The notes under the pieces were generated by a model that was not told where the DNA came from, did no database searches, and was given only the letters and a program-made list of their open reading frames with translations. A stretch of DNA of 64,000 bases from Mesonia ostreae (GTDB taxonomy: Bacteria > Bacteroidota > Bacteroidia > Flavobacteriales > Flavobacteriaceae): assembly GCF_031845265.1 (NCBI RefSeq), contig NZ_JAVRBG010000008.1, positions 62,001 through 126,000 on the forward strand. The letters are read 5' to 3'. Shown piece after piece: positions 1-10,800 of the stretch (position 1 is the stretch's first letter; the number at the start of each line of letters is the position of its first letter). The position numbers and the translations under genes are program-made.

Positions 1-22
1 ACAGTTAATTAATATTATTATG

Positions 23-69
23 CAAATGTCTATGATAAAACTGAATAAAACAATGCGTGTTTTTACGTA
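23..69 (-). promoter_or_regulatory. Regulon promoter 1, pointing off the left edge
   Basis: On the minus strand a dyad of the form TACGT-N6-ACG(C)A (54-69) is followed directly by TTGT (-33-like, 53-50) and, 19 nt later, by GACATTTG (30-23), close to the Bacteroidota -7 consensus TAnnTTTG. The geometry matches the other members described at 19188, 19913, 19986, 24314 and 24386. It should drive a minus-strand gene lying left of this window. Confidence 0.6.
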
Positions 70-148
70 TTTTTTGGGAAATTTTTACTTTCGAGAAGAA
101 ACAATAATTAATTATTAGCTGAAAGCGTTTTTTAGTACTTGGAGAAAA

Positions 149-1384
149 TCAGCCTTTATTAAACAAGGGGTATTTTTCCAATGAATACGTTTTTCTATTA
201 TTATTTTTGATGATAAACACAATCGAATCTTTTTTCTGTGCAGCATTAAATTGATTGCACCATTCTTTGGTACTTATATCCTGAACATTTTTCCCATTTA
301 AAGAAATTAGAGTGTCCCCGATTTTTAAACCTTCTTTTTTTGCTATTGAATTATCCCATAGTGAAACAACTTGAATGGAATTACCGATTTTGAAAGGCAC
401 AAAACCAAAAGTATTATTATTCTTGGTTATAGGTAATTTCTCAAAGGAAATCTCTTTATTCTTCCAATCAAAAAAAACTGCATCGGCAGATTTTAAAAAC
501 TTATTGCCTATCAATGATGTGGCAGGATTTGGAGAGATATTAATTTCCTGATTTGTTATAAAACTTAACGTATCTTTATCATCGGTTCTTTCTATAAAAA
601 ATAAGCTATCTAAAACAGCCTTATATTGATTCTGTGTTTTGTTACTTCCATATAATGTTGCTGTTGCCAAGCCTTTACCTTTTTCAAGTGGCAAGCTTTG
701 ATAGTCATCGGTATTGAAAAACAAACTATCAGGGATTTGAATTGAATTATTATAACCCGTATCCCAAGTTGCCCAGAAATCCCATTTTGACCATTTAAAT
801 TTAGTTTGTGGGTTGCCTCCAAAACTTTCCTTAAAAGCTACTTTTAATTCCGGGTTAGGAATTGTTACATTATTTTTTTTATCGGAAAAGTATATATTTT
901 GAGAATTATAATCTATTTTCCAAAAACAGGTTCTCATTAAGTTTGCGCCAATAATTCCGTCAATAGAAACACAACGATTTTCAAAAACCGATAAATCAGT
1001 TACATTGACTCCAACATTTAAAAAGTCAATATGGCCAATAGTTATTTTGGGTAATATAGCAAAATCGGTATTAGATTTATTTCCTGAAGCATCAGTTATC
1101 TGACTGGTTTTATTGTTGTCAATTAATTTAAGTTCATCTTTAAATTCAGGAGAAACCATAGTGACAGAACCTGTATCAAATAAAAAGTCATATTTCTTGC
1201 CATTAACCTCAACAGGTATAATGATCATCTCTAAATTTTCAACAAAAGAAATGTTTTCAGTAAAATTGACCTTACCCAATTCTACTGAAAACATATACTT
1301 ATTGCGAAATTCCGTTTCTTGGAACTTAGTTCCGCAAGAAAAAAATAACAACAATATTATTGTGATACAAAAAAGGTTCTTCAT
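149..1384 (-). CDS. Lipoprotein retropepsin-like aspartyl protease with C-terminal PDZ domain
   Basis: The 411-residue protein begins with a lipoprotein signal peptide (MKNLFC..., lipobox FFSC near residue 17), so it should be anchored in a cell-envelope membrane. A pepsin/retropepsin-type active-site motif, FDTGS, is near residue 69, with the flap-like GxxG region downstream, and a second DTG (WDTGYN) near residue 205, as expected for two-lobed clan AA aspartyl proteases of Bacteroidota. Residues from about 330 to 405 look like a PDZ domain (GDTLISLNGKNV). It lies downstream of the three giant-protein genes on the same strand but is separated by about 170 nt containing its own copy of the regulon dyad (1501-1516). 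It may process secreted products of the locus; that role is inference. The start is the first ATG, just ahead of the hydrophobic segment. Confidence 0.8.
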   Translation of the reverse strand: MKNLFCITIILLLFFSCGTKFQETEFRNKYMFSVELGKVNFTENISFVENLEMIIIPVEVNGKKYDFLFDTGSVTMVSPEFKDELKLIDNNKTSQITDASGNKSNTDFAILPKITIGHIDFLNVGVNVTDLSVFENRCVSIDGIIGANLMRTCFWKIDYNSQNIYFSDKKNNVTIPNPELKVAFKESFGGNPQTKFKWSKWDFWATWDTGYNNSIQIPDSLFFNTDDYQSLPLEKGKGLATATLYGSNKTQNQYKAVLDSLFFIERTDDKDTLSFITNQEINISPNPATSLIGNKFLKSADAVFFDWKNKEISFEKLPITKNNNTFGFVPFKIGNSIQVVSLWDNSIAKKEGLKIGDTLISLNGKNVQDISTKEWCNQFNAAQKKDSIVFIIKNNNRKTYSLEKYPLFNKG

Positions 1385-1471
1385 AATAAATAAAATTTGA
1401 ATTAAACAAATGATTCAGTAATATGTATGGGTTAACAAATAGGAATTTTACCCTATACAGAATATATGATT

Positions 1472-1516
1472 CAAATTCCGGACATATAAAACAAAAATAA
1501 TACGTCTTTTTACGTA
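1472..1516 (-). promoter_or_regulatory. Regulon promoter 2 (aspartyl protease gene)
   Basis: A perfect TACGT-N6-ACGTA dyad occupies 1501-1516, about 117 nt upstream of the protease ATG at 1384. On the minus strand TTAT follows directly and TTTG occurs 26-29 nt after the dyad, two nt closer than in the other copies and without the TA of the -7 box, so this is the weakest promoter of the set although its dyad is perfect. Confidence 0.5.
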
Positions 1517-1552
1517 TTTATCACGCAGTGAGAATGTTACATACAGCCCTGA

Positions 1553-4500
1553 CTAATCTGGAATGGTCAATATCTTTTCCTCTGTACTTAACATCCCGAC
1601 CGTATTCTCCGTAATGACTTTAAAATGATGGTACCTCGGATTCCCTTCATTATTGGTCAGTTTTAACGTACCGGACTGTAAATCGGTATCGGCCAAGGGC
1701 AATGTAATATCATCATCGTTGGATTGTAGCTGATGGATTTTTGTCCAGTTTCCCTGGGCGTTCATTTTATACACGTGGTATTTGGCATTATAGGCTGTTT
1801 TGGGCCATTCCAATACCACTGAATGAATCTCATCATTCGTATCTGGAGGGGTCGCCGTATAGATTAAAACGGGGGAGGTTGGGGGGTTGGATTCTACCAT
1901 CATACTCGCCACAATTTTTGAGGCTTGGGAAGGGGCGTATTCCGTAACCACCGTACCATCTTGCTCAGCATATTCCACTTTCCGGGATACCTTTACCCGG
2001 TAGAAAAGCCCATCGCCATATGGAATTTCCGGCAAATCACTAAAATCATCCGTGATCGTCCATACATGATTGTCAAGAATCCCTTCAGCCTCCAGGTCAA
2101 CTACTTTTACCAATTGCATTGACAGCACCGATTGTGCTTTCAACATCGTAAGGGATCGGTAGATGGTTATTTTCCTAACCTGCTGTACTTCCGGGAAGGC
2201 ATTTATCTCCAATTGTATTTTGGGTAAAATCCCCAGAACGATATTTTCCAAGACCGGGATGATGCGTTTTATCTCGGGGGCTTCTGGAGCATTGGTGTTG
2301 ACGAGTTTTATCGGCCCGAGGAACGGGCTGAAATCGCTCATCCGCATTTGTGTGCTGAGTTCCTTTACCCCATAAAAGTACAGGTTATTGGAAGTCCCGT
2401 CCAGTTTGAAATCGGTAAACAAGGTTTTGTGGGGAGAAGTACCGGTAACCTTCATCATCGGGCCCATTTCAAAATCAGGGCTTCCCGGGGGCAAGGTATT
2501 TCCATTCCTGTCTTTGATGACCTGTGATTTATCCACCGGTTTGTAATTCCCTCCCTTGAGATATTGGTACAAAATGGGCATTTCGGTCAAGGATACAAAA
2601 GCATTATAAATTGCCCCCTTGACAAAACCGATGATTTTTGGATCCCCCACCGTTAATGAACCCGGTGGGTCGGTGATCGTGGGTTGTCCCAAATCGGCGA
2701 GGATCTGGTTGACCCAATCAAAAAAGGCTTGTTTGTCAGGGTTGGGGAACTTATACCCCTCTGGAGAAACCCCGGCAGGGGGATAGGTGGTAAAGTCGCC
2801 ATCGCTGACCAGTTCACCAAAATTCAAGAAGTTCTGCCATCTATTGCTCAAATATTCTTCATCATTCCCGCCCAAAACTGCTAAGCTTTCCCTTATGCTG
2901 CGAACGGTCGTTTTTTTATAAAGTACATTTAAAAGTGCTTCATCGTTGGAACGGTAGAATACCACTCCGTGGGGCTTGTGTTGGTATTCGGTCGCCAACG
3001 AATAGGTAGAACGACCAAAAAAGTCTGGTCGGGTGGCGTAAAGTGCCCCTTCAGGTTGTTCTGGGGGAAGGGCCTCCACAATTTCTTGGGCAAACATTGG
3101 GGTCGGGACACCCATTTTAGACAAGTAGTCTTCAACCGTATCATGACTTCTAAAACCAAAGATACTGTAACGTACCCCTTCCCCTTCAGCAGGAAGTAAG
3201 TCCTGATTGGTCAACCCAAAAGCGGCATTTTCATAAAGATAGATTTTATACCCAGGGTAAAAATTAACACTAATACCCGTTCCAGTTTGGATACTATCAT
3301 AACCTGTGTCGCTTGAATATGATGGATCCTGTACATATAATACCAAATCATTGGAGGTACCGATATTTTCAATTTTTACCACGGGAAGGACCTTCCTCGT
3401 TTTCTTGGGAACAATTCCGGATACTGTATTTTCCGTGAAAATCCTGACAATCCCTTTATACCACTCCGCTGAAACCCCATTGGAAGTATATTGCGGATGT
3501 TGGGCAAGTGAAAAATTGGCAAAGGTTATCTTATACACTCCTTCTTGTCCAGCCTGAGTATCAAGACTTATTGCTACGTTTTTCCAGATGCCTCTTGTTT
3601 TTTCAACCATCCTTTGTGCATCTCCGTTATCATCAATGGTTTTGATAACCTCACGGTGAATATTCCAGTTGTTTCCTACCTGTACCTTGAAGCTTAATGG
3701 ATTGGGCGTTCCCCAACTGGCAGGGGTTTGCATATTTTCGATGGCCATAAACAGCCCGTCGGTAACCAATACTGGAAGCTCCAATTCCCCTATCGGAGGT
3801 GTTGAGGGTGTTCCTCCGCTGTTGACAATGGAATCGCTGATTTCTTTTTTATATACGGTAAATACCGGTCCTTGAGAACCTTGCGTTACTTCATGGATAA
3901 TATATTGGTTGTTTCCCGAAACAAATACGCCTCCTACATAATTTGCTTCCGCTCCCGACGGGACGCTTGGAGTTATCGTTTCTCCCGTGGTGACTATTTC
4001 ATAGTCCCCTGTAGTAATGATGGACAATATTTCATTGGAGTTGTGGTTGGAAACGGAGAGTGCCTTACCGGTGACGTTGTTGGGCATTTGGTTTCTAAAG
4101 AAAATATCCACTTCTTCCGCAAAGACCTCTTCGTCATCTGGGAAAAGAACCTGAGGGTTATTGATTTGGCTGACCAGTTGTTGATTGCTGTACGGGGAGT
4201 CAACAGGAACGTTATAATTCTTTAATTCGTGACCTGAATGATAATCATAGGTCAGCCTTATCAAGGTATTATCGTCACTGCTGATCGCATCCAAACGTTG
4301 TTGTTCTTCCTGTGAAGTCAAGAACAATGGGTTCTCTTCCCGAACCAACAAAGCATTGGTATTAGAAGGCGGAACTAGTGGGTTCTTTTGTTTGATGAGG
4401 GTTTCAATACTAAGCTCCAATTGGCTTATTTCGGCTCTTGAAAACCAATTGATACCATAGGATTTATAGCGATGTATTCCGCTTGCCGATTGTTTATGGA

Positions 4501-7500
4501 CATAATATGACCGCTGGGGCTCAGGGATTAAAATAAACCGGGTTTCATAAAACTTTTCATTACCGGAAGGGAGCAGGTTGTAGTACCGGGGGTCGTTGGA
4601 GAGTTCCGGCTGTACCCAATCCCCACTGTTGATACGGTATTTTAGCCCTCCATAGACCGGAGTGGTAATGACGCTTAAATTCACTTCTGCATTGCTTACA
4701 AAAAAGGGAGAATTAATATCGTCTTCCAGTAATTCTTCTGCATATAGGCTCACATAGCGCGATATTCCGTCATAGGTATATCCATCATCGTCCGTCAGGG
4801 AAGTGTTGTTCCCATCTTCACCATCCAAAAATACCCCAGGAGCAATATGGTCAAGGTCTATGGCCCTAGGTAACCTAAAATCGGTGTTGGCAGTAGGAAG
4901 GCTCATAAACAGGTGCTGCACATCCCTTTCTCCCTGTCCATCTTCTAAGTTCGCTGTAGTATAATATTCGGCCACGTACATCCATTGGTTGGTGGAAGGG
5001 TCACTTTCCTTGTCCAATACTCCAAGCCCCAACATACGGGCGATATGGTAGTCATTGGCGGAAAAATTCAGCATATCCAGATTGGATATTTCCATATAGT
5101 CTTCCGGGTCGGAAGGGTTGTTGCCTAAAGAAACATCTTCAATGGCCGCAAAATTGTTAGCATTTTCACTCAGTTGAATGTATTTATCGACCACCTGTCT
5201 TATGTTCCGGTCGCCCTGTTCGGGGGTAGCATTCCATTTATCCTTATAATTATCGGTATTTACTAAACCCTCCGCATTAAAACGGTGCCAAACCCCATTC
5301 ACATCTCCTGCTGATGGCTCCAATTGGTTAAAGGCCACTGCATCTTTCTTTGTCAGTGCAAAATCGCCCATTTCCATCCAGCCGGTCGTGTTATTGACCT
5401 CTTGTATAGTATCTTCATAAAACTCAAAGTCTATAAAGGCCAACCGGGCATTGGATATCTGCCACCTTACGGCTCTTCCGTTTTCCATAAGAAAATTCAA
5501 GGGATTATTCAGTTGCGTACCAGCAATGGTTTTTCTGTTGCTGACCACCTTAATGGCATTGATTTCAGTGGTACTGACCGACAAGGTTTCCACCTTGAAC
5601 TGGGCGCTCGAACTTACCGAGGTAAATTTACAGCTTACCGCAAAAAACGGCTCCTTGATGTTTTCAACCTCAAGGGGTTCACTACCATAGCTTTCCATAA
5701 ATTCAGCAGGGCTTTCCAGCGGATTGATGGACTGCCTTACCTGATTGTATTTTGTTGTATTGATAAAATGAATATAGAATTCCTTGTTCCCGGGACGATA
5801 TATCCAAAGATGGTTGTTGTCATCGACTACGGCCGGGTATTGCTTCGCAAAATCAAACCTGATAACCTTTTTGGCGTAAGCTGCCTTGTAAATTTTTACA
5901 TAGTCCTTGGGTTTATTGAAATTTACACTACTGACTGCATAATCTCCTTTTGGTAAATGCCTTTCTCCCAATATACCCCGAAGAGTCCAACGAAGATGTC
6001 TTCCCTTGGTGCTATCGGAACCATCAGAGCCTGCGGCCTGCAAATAAAGGTAGGGAGATTGAAGGCTGGTGAGTCCATCTTTAATGGGTATTGACACCCC
6101 TTCTCTGGTAAACTGGACGGCAGCGGTATGCGGGCTGGTACCTATCCCGCTCACGGAAAAACCTACAGAGGCAGTCTGCTGTGTTGTTGAGGAACGCAAT
6201 TCCCTTTTGTATATCCCATTGCCGGTAGTGGTTATCCCACCTGTCCAAGTGCCTGCATTAGTATTGATTTGAACGGTATAGCTGCTAGGGTTGATAGTGT
6301 TCCCTTGGGCATCTTTTAAAGTTACCGTAATTTGTGAGGTTGCTGTCCCGTCAGCGGCTATCGATGTAGGATTGGCCGTAATGGTACTTTGTTTCAGGTC
6401 GGGCTGAGGAGCGGAAGCACACAATTCTTCCATTCCATTCTCGATGGTAACCACATCTATAGAGGGGGTAGCATATTCCCTTGGCGAAAATTCTTTTATG
6501 GGAATGTCAATACTTCGTATGGCAAAATTTTGAGGTGTCAGTTGAACGTTTTCATCTACTGGTTCCGATTTGCACGACTCATAGTCCAACCCTATTGAAG
6601 CTACCGCATATTTCCCTCCCGATCCCCTTAATGTATAAGCTTCAAAAGAATTTCCTATACTTTTATTGAGCAACAGGTATGGAGAACTCAACTCCGAAGC
6701 TTGGATATTTTTTACCCAATCAGTATCCGTTAATCCACTGTTACATTTATAAAGCTGGTGATAGACCCCAAAAAATAGGCCTTCGGTATTTTGGTGGATA
6801 TTTTGATAAGTAGCGGTAAAATCCTTGTCTAGTAGTTTTTCATTCCCTACACTCTTGTGGTCTTCGGTAATTTCAGCCGTAAAAAAGCGAGTAAAACGAC
6901 TGGGGAGGGGTTCAGTATAATCCTGTAGGAATTCAAGTACCAGACGGGGAATTCTTTGATCCTTCCCTTCATTTAGTATAAAACTCAACTTATCTTCTTT
7001 TTCTCTGGCAACTGTCTTTTTTTGAGAAGGATCATAATGATAAAAGGATCCTAATACAGAATAGCTTCCTTCAAAAACTGGGCTTGCCGCATAAATATGT
7101 AAATAATTATAACCCTGTAACTCTCCATTGTAATACAATGCTGAAGATTGAACAATATTTAAGTTCGCATTAAGGGTCAAGATGGAAGCTTCCCCATTAC
7201 TATACCCGAACATAATCAGCGACCCTTCTCGCACTTCTTCATCGCGAATAATCAACAAGGGATTATTGGAAGAAATTTGTTTCGTATTGAGTAATTTTCC
7301 TTCGGGATTTATACTCATAAACTTATGGTCGATCTGTTGTACTCCGCCGTTTTGGGAATGGGTTTCCGTGATTTTTACGAGAAGGCGGGAATCATCCAAC
7401 TTAAACAACCTGCCCCGCATAGACAAATGCGTGTAGAGTGGTCGGGTGTCCCGTTTATCATAAAGTTTTTTTACCCAAATCAAGCTCCCATCATCTTTTA

Positions 7501-7807
7501 GTTTTACCAACAAAAGGTTTTGGTCATCGGCTCCAAGGAGCATCAGTTCTCCAGTTTTTGTAAGCTCCACTAAATCGGTAAAATGTGTTTTTGTCCAAGT
7601 GCTGCCACTCACAACGGTATCCGGGAAAATATAGCGTTTTTGCCAGACCATCGTCCCATCCGAACCCAACTTGGCCATATAGAACTGGTTGCTTACCGTT
7701 TCGGAGGATACATATATCCAACCTATCACATAAGTAAAGGAGCCTATTCGTACCAATTGTCGTATCGATACAGTTGATGAAGGTGTGTATAAATTAACGT
7801 AAGCCAT
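1553..7807 (-). CDS. Giant multidomain beta-rich protein with bacterial Ig-like domain
   Basis: A 2084-residue protein without a signal peptide or obvious membrane segment. The first ~450 residues contain recurring GSDGTMVWQK / DDGSLIWVKK type segments resembling beta-propeller blades. Residues about 474-560 match the invasin/intimin type Ig-like (Big_1) pattern: ANPTSIAADGTATSQITV, then VQINTNAGTW. The long middle part is unrecognised, and residues beyond about 1970 look like fibronectin type III (SVVLEWPKTAYNAKYHVYKM). It starts 11 nt after the stop of the preceding giant gene, so the two are probably translated from one message. Adhesion or a structural extracellular role would fit the Ig/FN3-like modules, but there is no visible export signal and no C-terminal sorting domain. 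Base composition is visibly richer in G+C than the peptide-cassette genes at 20-24 kb. Confidence 0.75.
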   Translation of the reverse strand: MAYVNLYTPSSTVSIRQLVRIGSFTYVIGWIYVSSETVSNQFYMAKLGSDGTMVWQKRYIFPDTVVSGSTWTKTHFTDLVELTKTGELMLLGADDQNLLLVKLKDDGSLIWVKKLYDKRDTRPLYTHLSMRGRLFKLDDSRLLVKITETHSQNGGVQQIDHKFMSINPEGKLLNTKQISSNNPLLIIRDEEVREGSLIMFGYSNGEASILTLNANLNIVQSSALYYNGELQGYNYLHIYAASPVFEGSYSVLGSFYHYDPSQKKTVAREKEDKLSFILNEGKDQRIPRLVLEFLQDYTEPLPSRFTRFFTAEITEDHKSVGNEKLLDKDFTATYQNIHQNTEGLFFGVYHQLYKCNSGLTDTDWVKNIQASELSSPYLLLNKSIGNSFEAYTLRGSGGKYAVASIGLDYESCKSEPVDENVQLTPQNFAIRSIDIPIKEFSPREYATPSIDVVTIENGMEELCASAPQPDLKQSTITANPTSIAADGTATSQITVTLKDAQGNTINPSSYTVQINTNAGTWTGGITTTGNGIYKRELRSSTTQQTASVGFSVSGIGTSPHTAAVQFTREGVSIPIKDGLTSLQSPYLYLQAAGSDGSDSTKGRHLRWTLRGILGERHLPKGDYAVSSVNFNKPKDYVKIYKAAYAKKVIRFDFAKQYPAVVDDNNHLWIYRPGNKEFYIHFINTTKYNQVRQSINPLESPAEFMESYGSEPLEVENIKEPFFAVSCKFTSVSSSAQFKVETLSVSTTEINAIKVVSNRKTIAGTQLNNPLNFLMENGRAVRWQISNARLAFIDFEFYEDTIQEVNNTTGWMEMGDFALTKKDAVAFNQLEPSAGDVNGVWHRFNAEGLVNTDNYKDKWNATPEQGDRNIRQVVDKYIQLSENANNFAAIEDVSLGNNPSDPEDYMEISNLDMLNFSANDYHIARMLGLGVLDKESDPSTNQWMYVAEYYTTANLEDGQGERDVQHLFMSLPTANTDFRLPRAIDLDHIAPGVFLDGEDGNNTSLTDDDGYTYDGISRYVSLYAEELLEDDINSPFFVSNAEVNLSVITTPVYGGLKYRINSGDWVQPELSNDPRYYNLLPSGNEKFYETRFILIPEPQRSYYVHKQSASGIHRYKSYGINWFSRAEISQLELSIETLIKQKNPLVPPSNTNALLVREENPLFLTSQEEQQRLDAISSDDNTLIRLTYDYHSGHELKNYNVPVDSPYSNQQLVSQINNPQVLFPDDEEVFAEEVDIFFRNQMPNNVTGKALSVSNHNSNEILSIITTGDYEIVTTGETITPSVPSGAEANYVGGVFVSGNNQYIIHEVTQGSQGPVFTVYKKEISDSIVNSGGTPSTPPIGELELPVLVTDGLFMAIENMQTPASWGTPNPLSFKVQVGNNWNIHREVIKTIDDNGDAQRMVEKTRGIWKNVAISLDTQAGQEGVYKITFANFSLAQHPQYTSNGVSAEWYKGIVRIFTENTVSGIVPKKTRKVLPVVKIENIGTSNDLVLYVQDPSYSSDTGYDSIQTGTGISVNFYPGYKIYLYENAAFGLTNQDLLPAEGEGVRYSIFGFRSHDTVEDYLSKMGVPTPMFAQEIVEALPPEQPEGALYATRPDFFGRSTYSLATEYQHKPHGVVFYRSNDEALLNVLYKKTTVRSIRESLAVLGGNDEEYLSNRWQNFLNFGELVSDGDFTTYPPAGVSPEGYKFPNPDKQAFFDWVNQILADLGQPTITDPPGSLTVGDPKIIGFVKGAIYNAFVSLTEMPILYQYLKGGNYKPVDKSQVIKDRNGNTLPPGSPDFEMGPMMKVTGTSPHKTLFTDFKLDGTSNNLYFYGVKELSTQMRMSDFSPFLGPIKLVNTNAPEAPEIKRIIPVLENIVLGILPKIQLEINAFPEVQQVRKITIYRSLTMLKAQSVLSMQLVKVVDLEAEGILDNHVWTITDDFSDLPEIPYGDGLFYRVKVSRKVEYAEQDGTVVTEYAPSQASKIVASMMVESNPPTSPVLIYTATPPDTNDEIHSVVLEWPKTAYNAKYHVYKMNAQGNWTKIHQLQSNDDDITLPLADTDLQSGTLKLTNNEGNPRYHHFKVITENTVGMLSTEEKILTIPD

Positions 7808-7818
7808 TGCTGTTTTTT

Positions 7819-10800
7819 TTAATCGTTGATAATAATGTTTTCTACTTGTACCGTGTCCTCAACCACATATGCATTCCCGTTCCAGTTCATATACCTGAAT
7901 CTGAAGTTTAAAAGTGAAGCGGTAATCTCTAAATTGCTGTGCATAATGATGGCTTGAGAGTAGTCGTTGCTGTACAATACCTTATAAGCATTGTTCACAC
8001 TTCCGGTATCAAACAAAATGGCAATCATTCCTTCGACTTCATTTAATGGTATTTTTGGATTGTTAAAAGGCTCCGGATTCCTTACCAACAGAGCGACCAC
8101 TTCTCCAGTGCTCTTATTAATAATCTTTAAAAATTCTGTTCTTACCGGTGGATCCAAAGGACGCATTTCCCATACTCCCTCGATTATCCGGTCAAACAGA
8201 TCCTGATATTGATTGGCCAAAGGATAATCATTTGTTTGACCACCAGGATTGGCAATAATGCCGTAGGTCTTTTGGATAGCTGCTGAAGTGAGTTCCACGC
8301 GGATATTAAACACCGCCTGTTTTTGGCTACCTGTTTTCTCATCTTCAATAACATAGCTGTTCACTTGCTCGGCAAAATTCAAATAGCGTGACGTTTGGAA
8401 CACATATTCGTGTACGGGCTCACTTACTATATTATCAGTCGTTTTCTCAAAAGCATTATAAAACAAAGCAGTATAAAGTTTTTGAGGCTTTAGATTAGTC
8501 AAAGTAACCGTGAAATAAGTGCTGTTCGGTTTAATCGGGTTTCCTAAATCTATTTCACAGGGTAATTCTGCATTTTCAATCATATTGTTGATTGCTTCGA
8601 TATGCGGGGGTAGTATAGGATCGGTATCCGCTTCCCATAAGTACCCAGCCTGGTCGGGGATGGGTACAGTATTTTCGTCATAATCTACAGGTAATGGGTA
8701 AGGCACCACAACATCGGTAACCGGATCTTTAATGGCGATGTGCATTTGCCCTTCCAGTTCCGGCATATTGAGGTAAGCATACCATTTTTGGAACATATGC
8801 TCGGTCAGTGGTTTATTGAAATAAAGGGAAATCCTGCATTGCTCATTGCCATAAAACAAAGGTTTTGACTTTAAAAGGTTCCCGTTGGCATTCGGGTACG
8901 AACGATTATAGTCAATATAAGAGCGTAGGGAGGTCAACGGATATTCCTCTGGTTTGGCTCCCGATGGTAAGTAACCCGATGCTGGGTTTTTATGGTAATG
9001 GCCCACCGGACCAACAGTCTTAAATCCGTAATAGAAATTATAATTTCCGGGGCTACTATCCCCATTGTCCACTTCATCTTTTAAGGTGTATTTAATATAA
9101 TAGGGCGTATTGGGTCTCCAAATAGGTTGAGCTTCTTTTTGCAACGCATCGATCATTGACTCGAAATCTTCTTGTATAGCTTCCATTCCAGGAACAGTCT
9201 CGTTCCACTGGTGGTCTTCAAAACTTAGCCAACAGATTTGCTGTAAGGAAGTATTACATCTCAATTGGGGAGAGTCATTACAATCACATTCCCCTCTCTC
9301 TTTTATAAATTCCAGAATGTTAATAGTCGTTACCCTAAATTCATAGTAAAAGCTAATTAATGCTGAAGCGGAAATTTCTTCTGGATAACGGTTCATCAGT
9401 TCGTTTAGTTTGTTTAACTGTTCTTTGAAACGGATATATAACTCACGCATAGATTCGATGAGATGATAATCTGGGTTCGCCTTGTCAAAACTCAATAAGA
9501 TGCTATGGAACTGGTTAAAGCAGTCTTGTTGCCTTAACAGGAGCTCAATTTCTTTTTCACTTACTGGATAGATAAAACAGCTTTCAAACAAAGCCAGCAA
9601 CTGGTTGTATAGTTCACATAATTTTTCATCCTTTTGGCAGTCCCCATTTTGTTCAGTGCAGCCAGAGGTTTTTAACTTGTTTAATTCGTCCAATAGCTCG
9701 TAGTACCGTTCCCTGTCGTTGGGTTCGGTAATATTTACAATACCACTTGTTTCTTCGTAGGTCACTGCAAACAGTTGGTTAATTTGTTCTTCAATAGCCT
9801 GTATGGTCAGTGCATTGGGGTTTTCGGGTTGAATGATCACTTTGGTAATAGGTTTATCCTCATTGAGGTACTCCACCACGGAGTTGAGCTGTGAAGTCGT
9901 TTTGTATTCTTGGTGCACCAATTCGTATTGAACAAGACTAATGCTATCATTGATTATAGACCTGTAATATTTAATGGTCACCCCATGTCCCAAGGTTGTC
10001 AACAAAAGCTTGACTTTTACCGAAGCTTCTGGAAGATAAATAATTAGTCCATTATCATTATTGAAGGAAAGTGATTTAGCAAAACCGTGTACGTTGCCCT
10101 CAATGGTTACCTCCATATATTCATTATTTACTGGTACGGCATTGCCATTGATGATTTCATAACCTGTATAACCGGTCAGGGTATAATAGGCCCCGTTGAT
10201 AAAGCTCCCATTGTATTGTGTTGGCGGATAATACTTTTGCCCTACATTTTTATTAAGTACATTGGAGCAATGCTCTTTCTTTAAGGTTTCTTGACAATAT
10301 AAAGTGGAAGGTCCCAGTCCGTATTGTTCGGGAATATGCCAACCTGGTTCCCCTGCTTCCATATAAGTAAAAGGGGTGGTTGCCATCAACCTTATAGTAT
10401 CGTACTGTTTTTCCTTAATCTGCCAATAGCCAAGACGTAAATCGGCCACATTGGGCCTGTTGTCCGAATCTACTACTGCTTCAAAAGGATGGTAATCTTT
10501 CCAGCTGCTGCCATTCCAGGCTTTAATTTCAATATCCTCAATGGAGTATCGGTGTCTTACCTGTCGAACTTCCCTACCGCCACGGACTGTTTTTTGCGGG
10601 GGGATCAAATCCACAGTATTTTCAGGAGCAAAGGTATAGCCTCCTATTTTCCCAGAAACCGCCCCAGGCACCAAGCCTTTTTGTGTTTTAAACTCGATAT
10701 AGGTATCCAATGGAATAACCTTATTGATCTGTGAAGCAGAAGGTGCTGAAGTAAAGACATTAAGTTCAAAGGCTTCATTGGTCAGCATATGTACCCCTTT

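Noticed and set aside
5324..5956. 210-codon frame on the plus strand opposite the 2084-aa gene
   Set aside because: Antisense shadow of a long real gene with low-complexity coding bias; no promoter, no recognisable domain.
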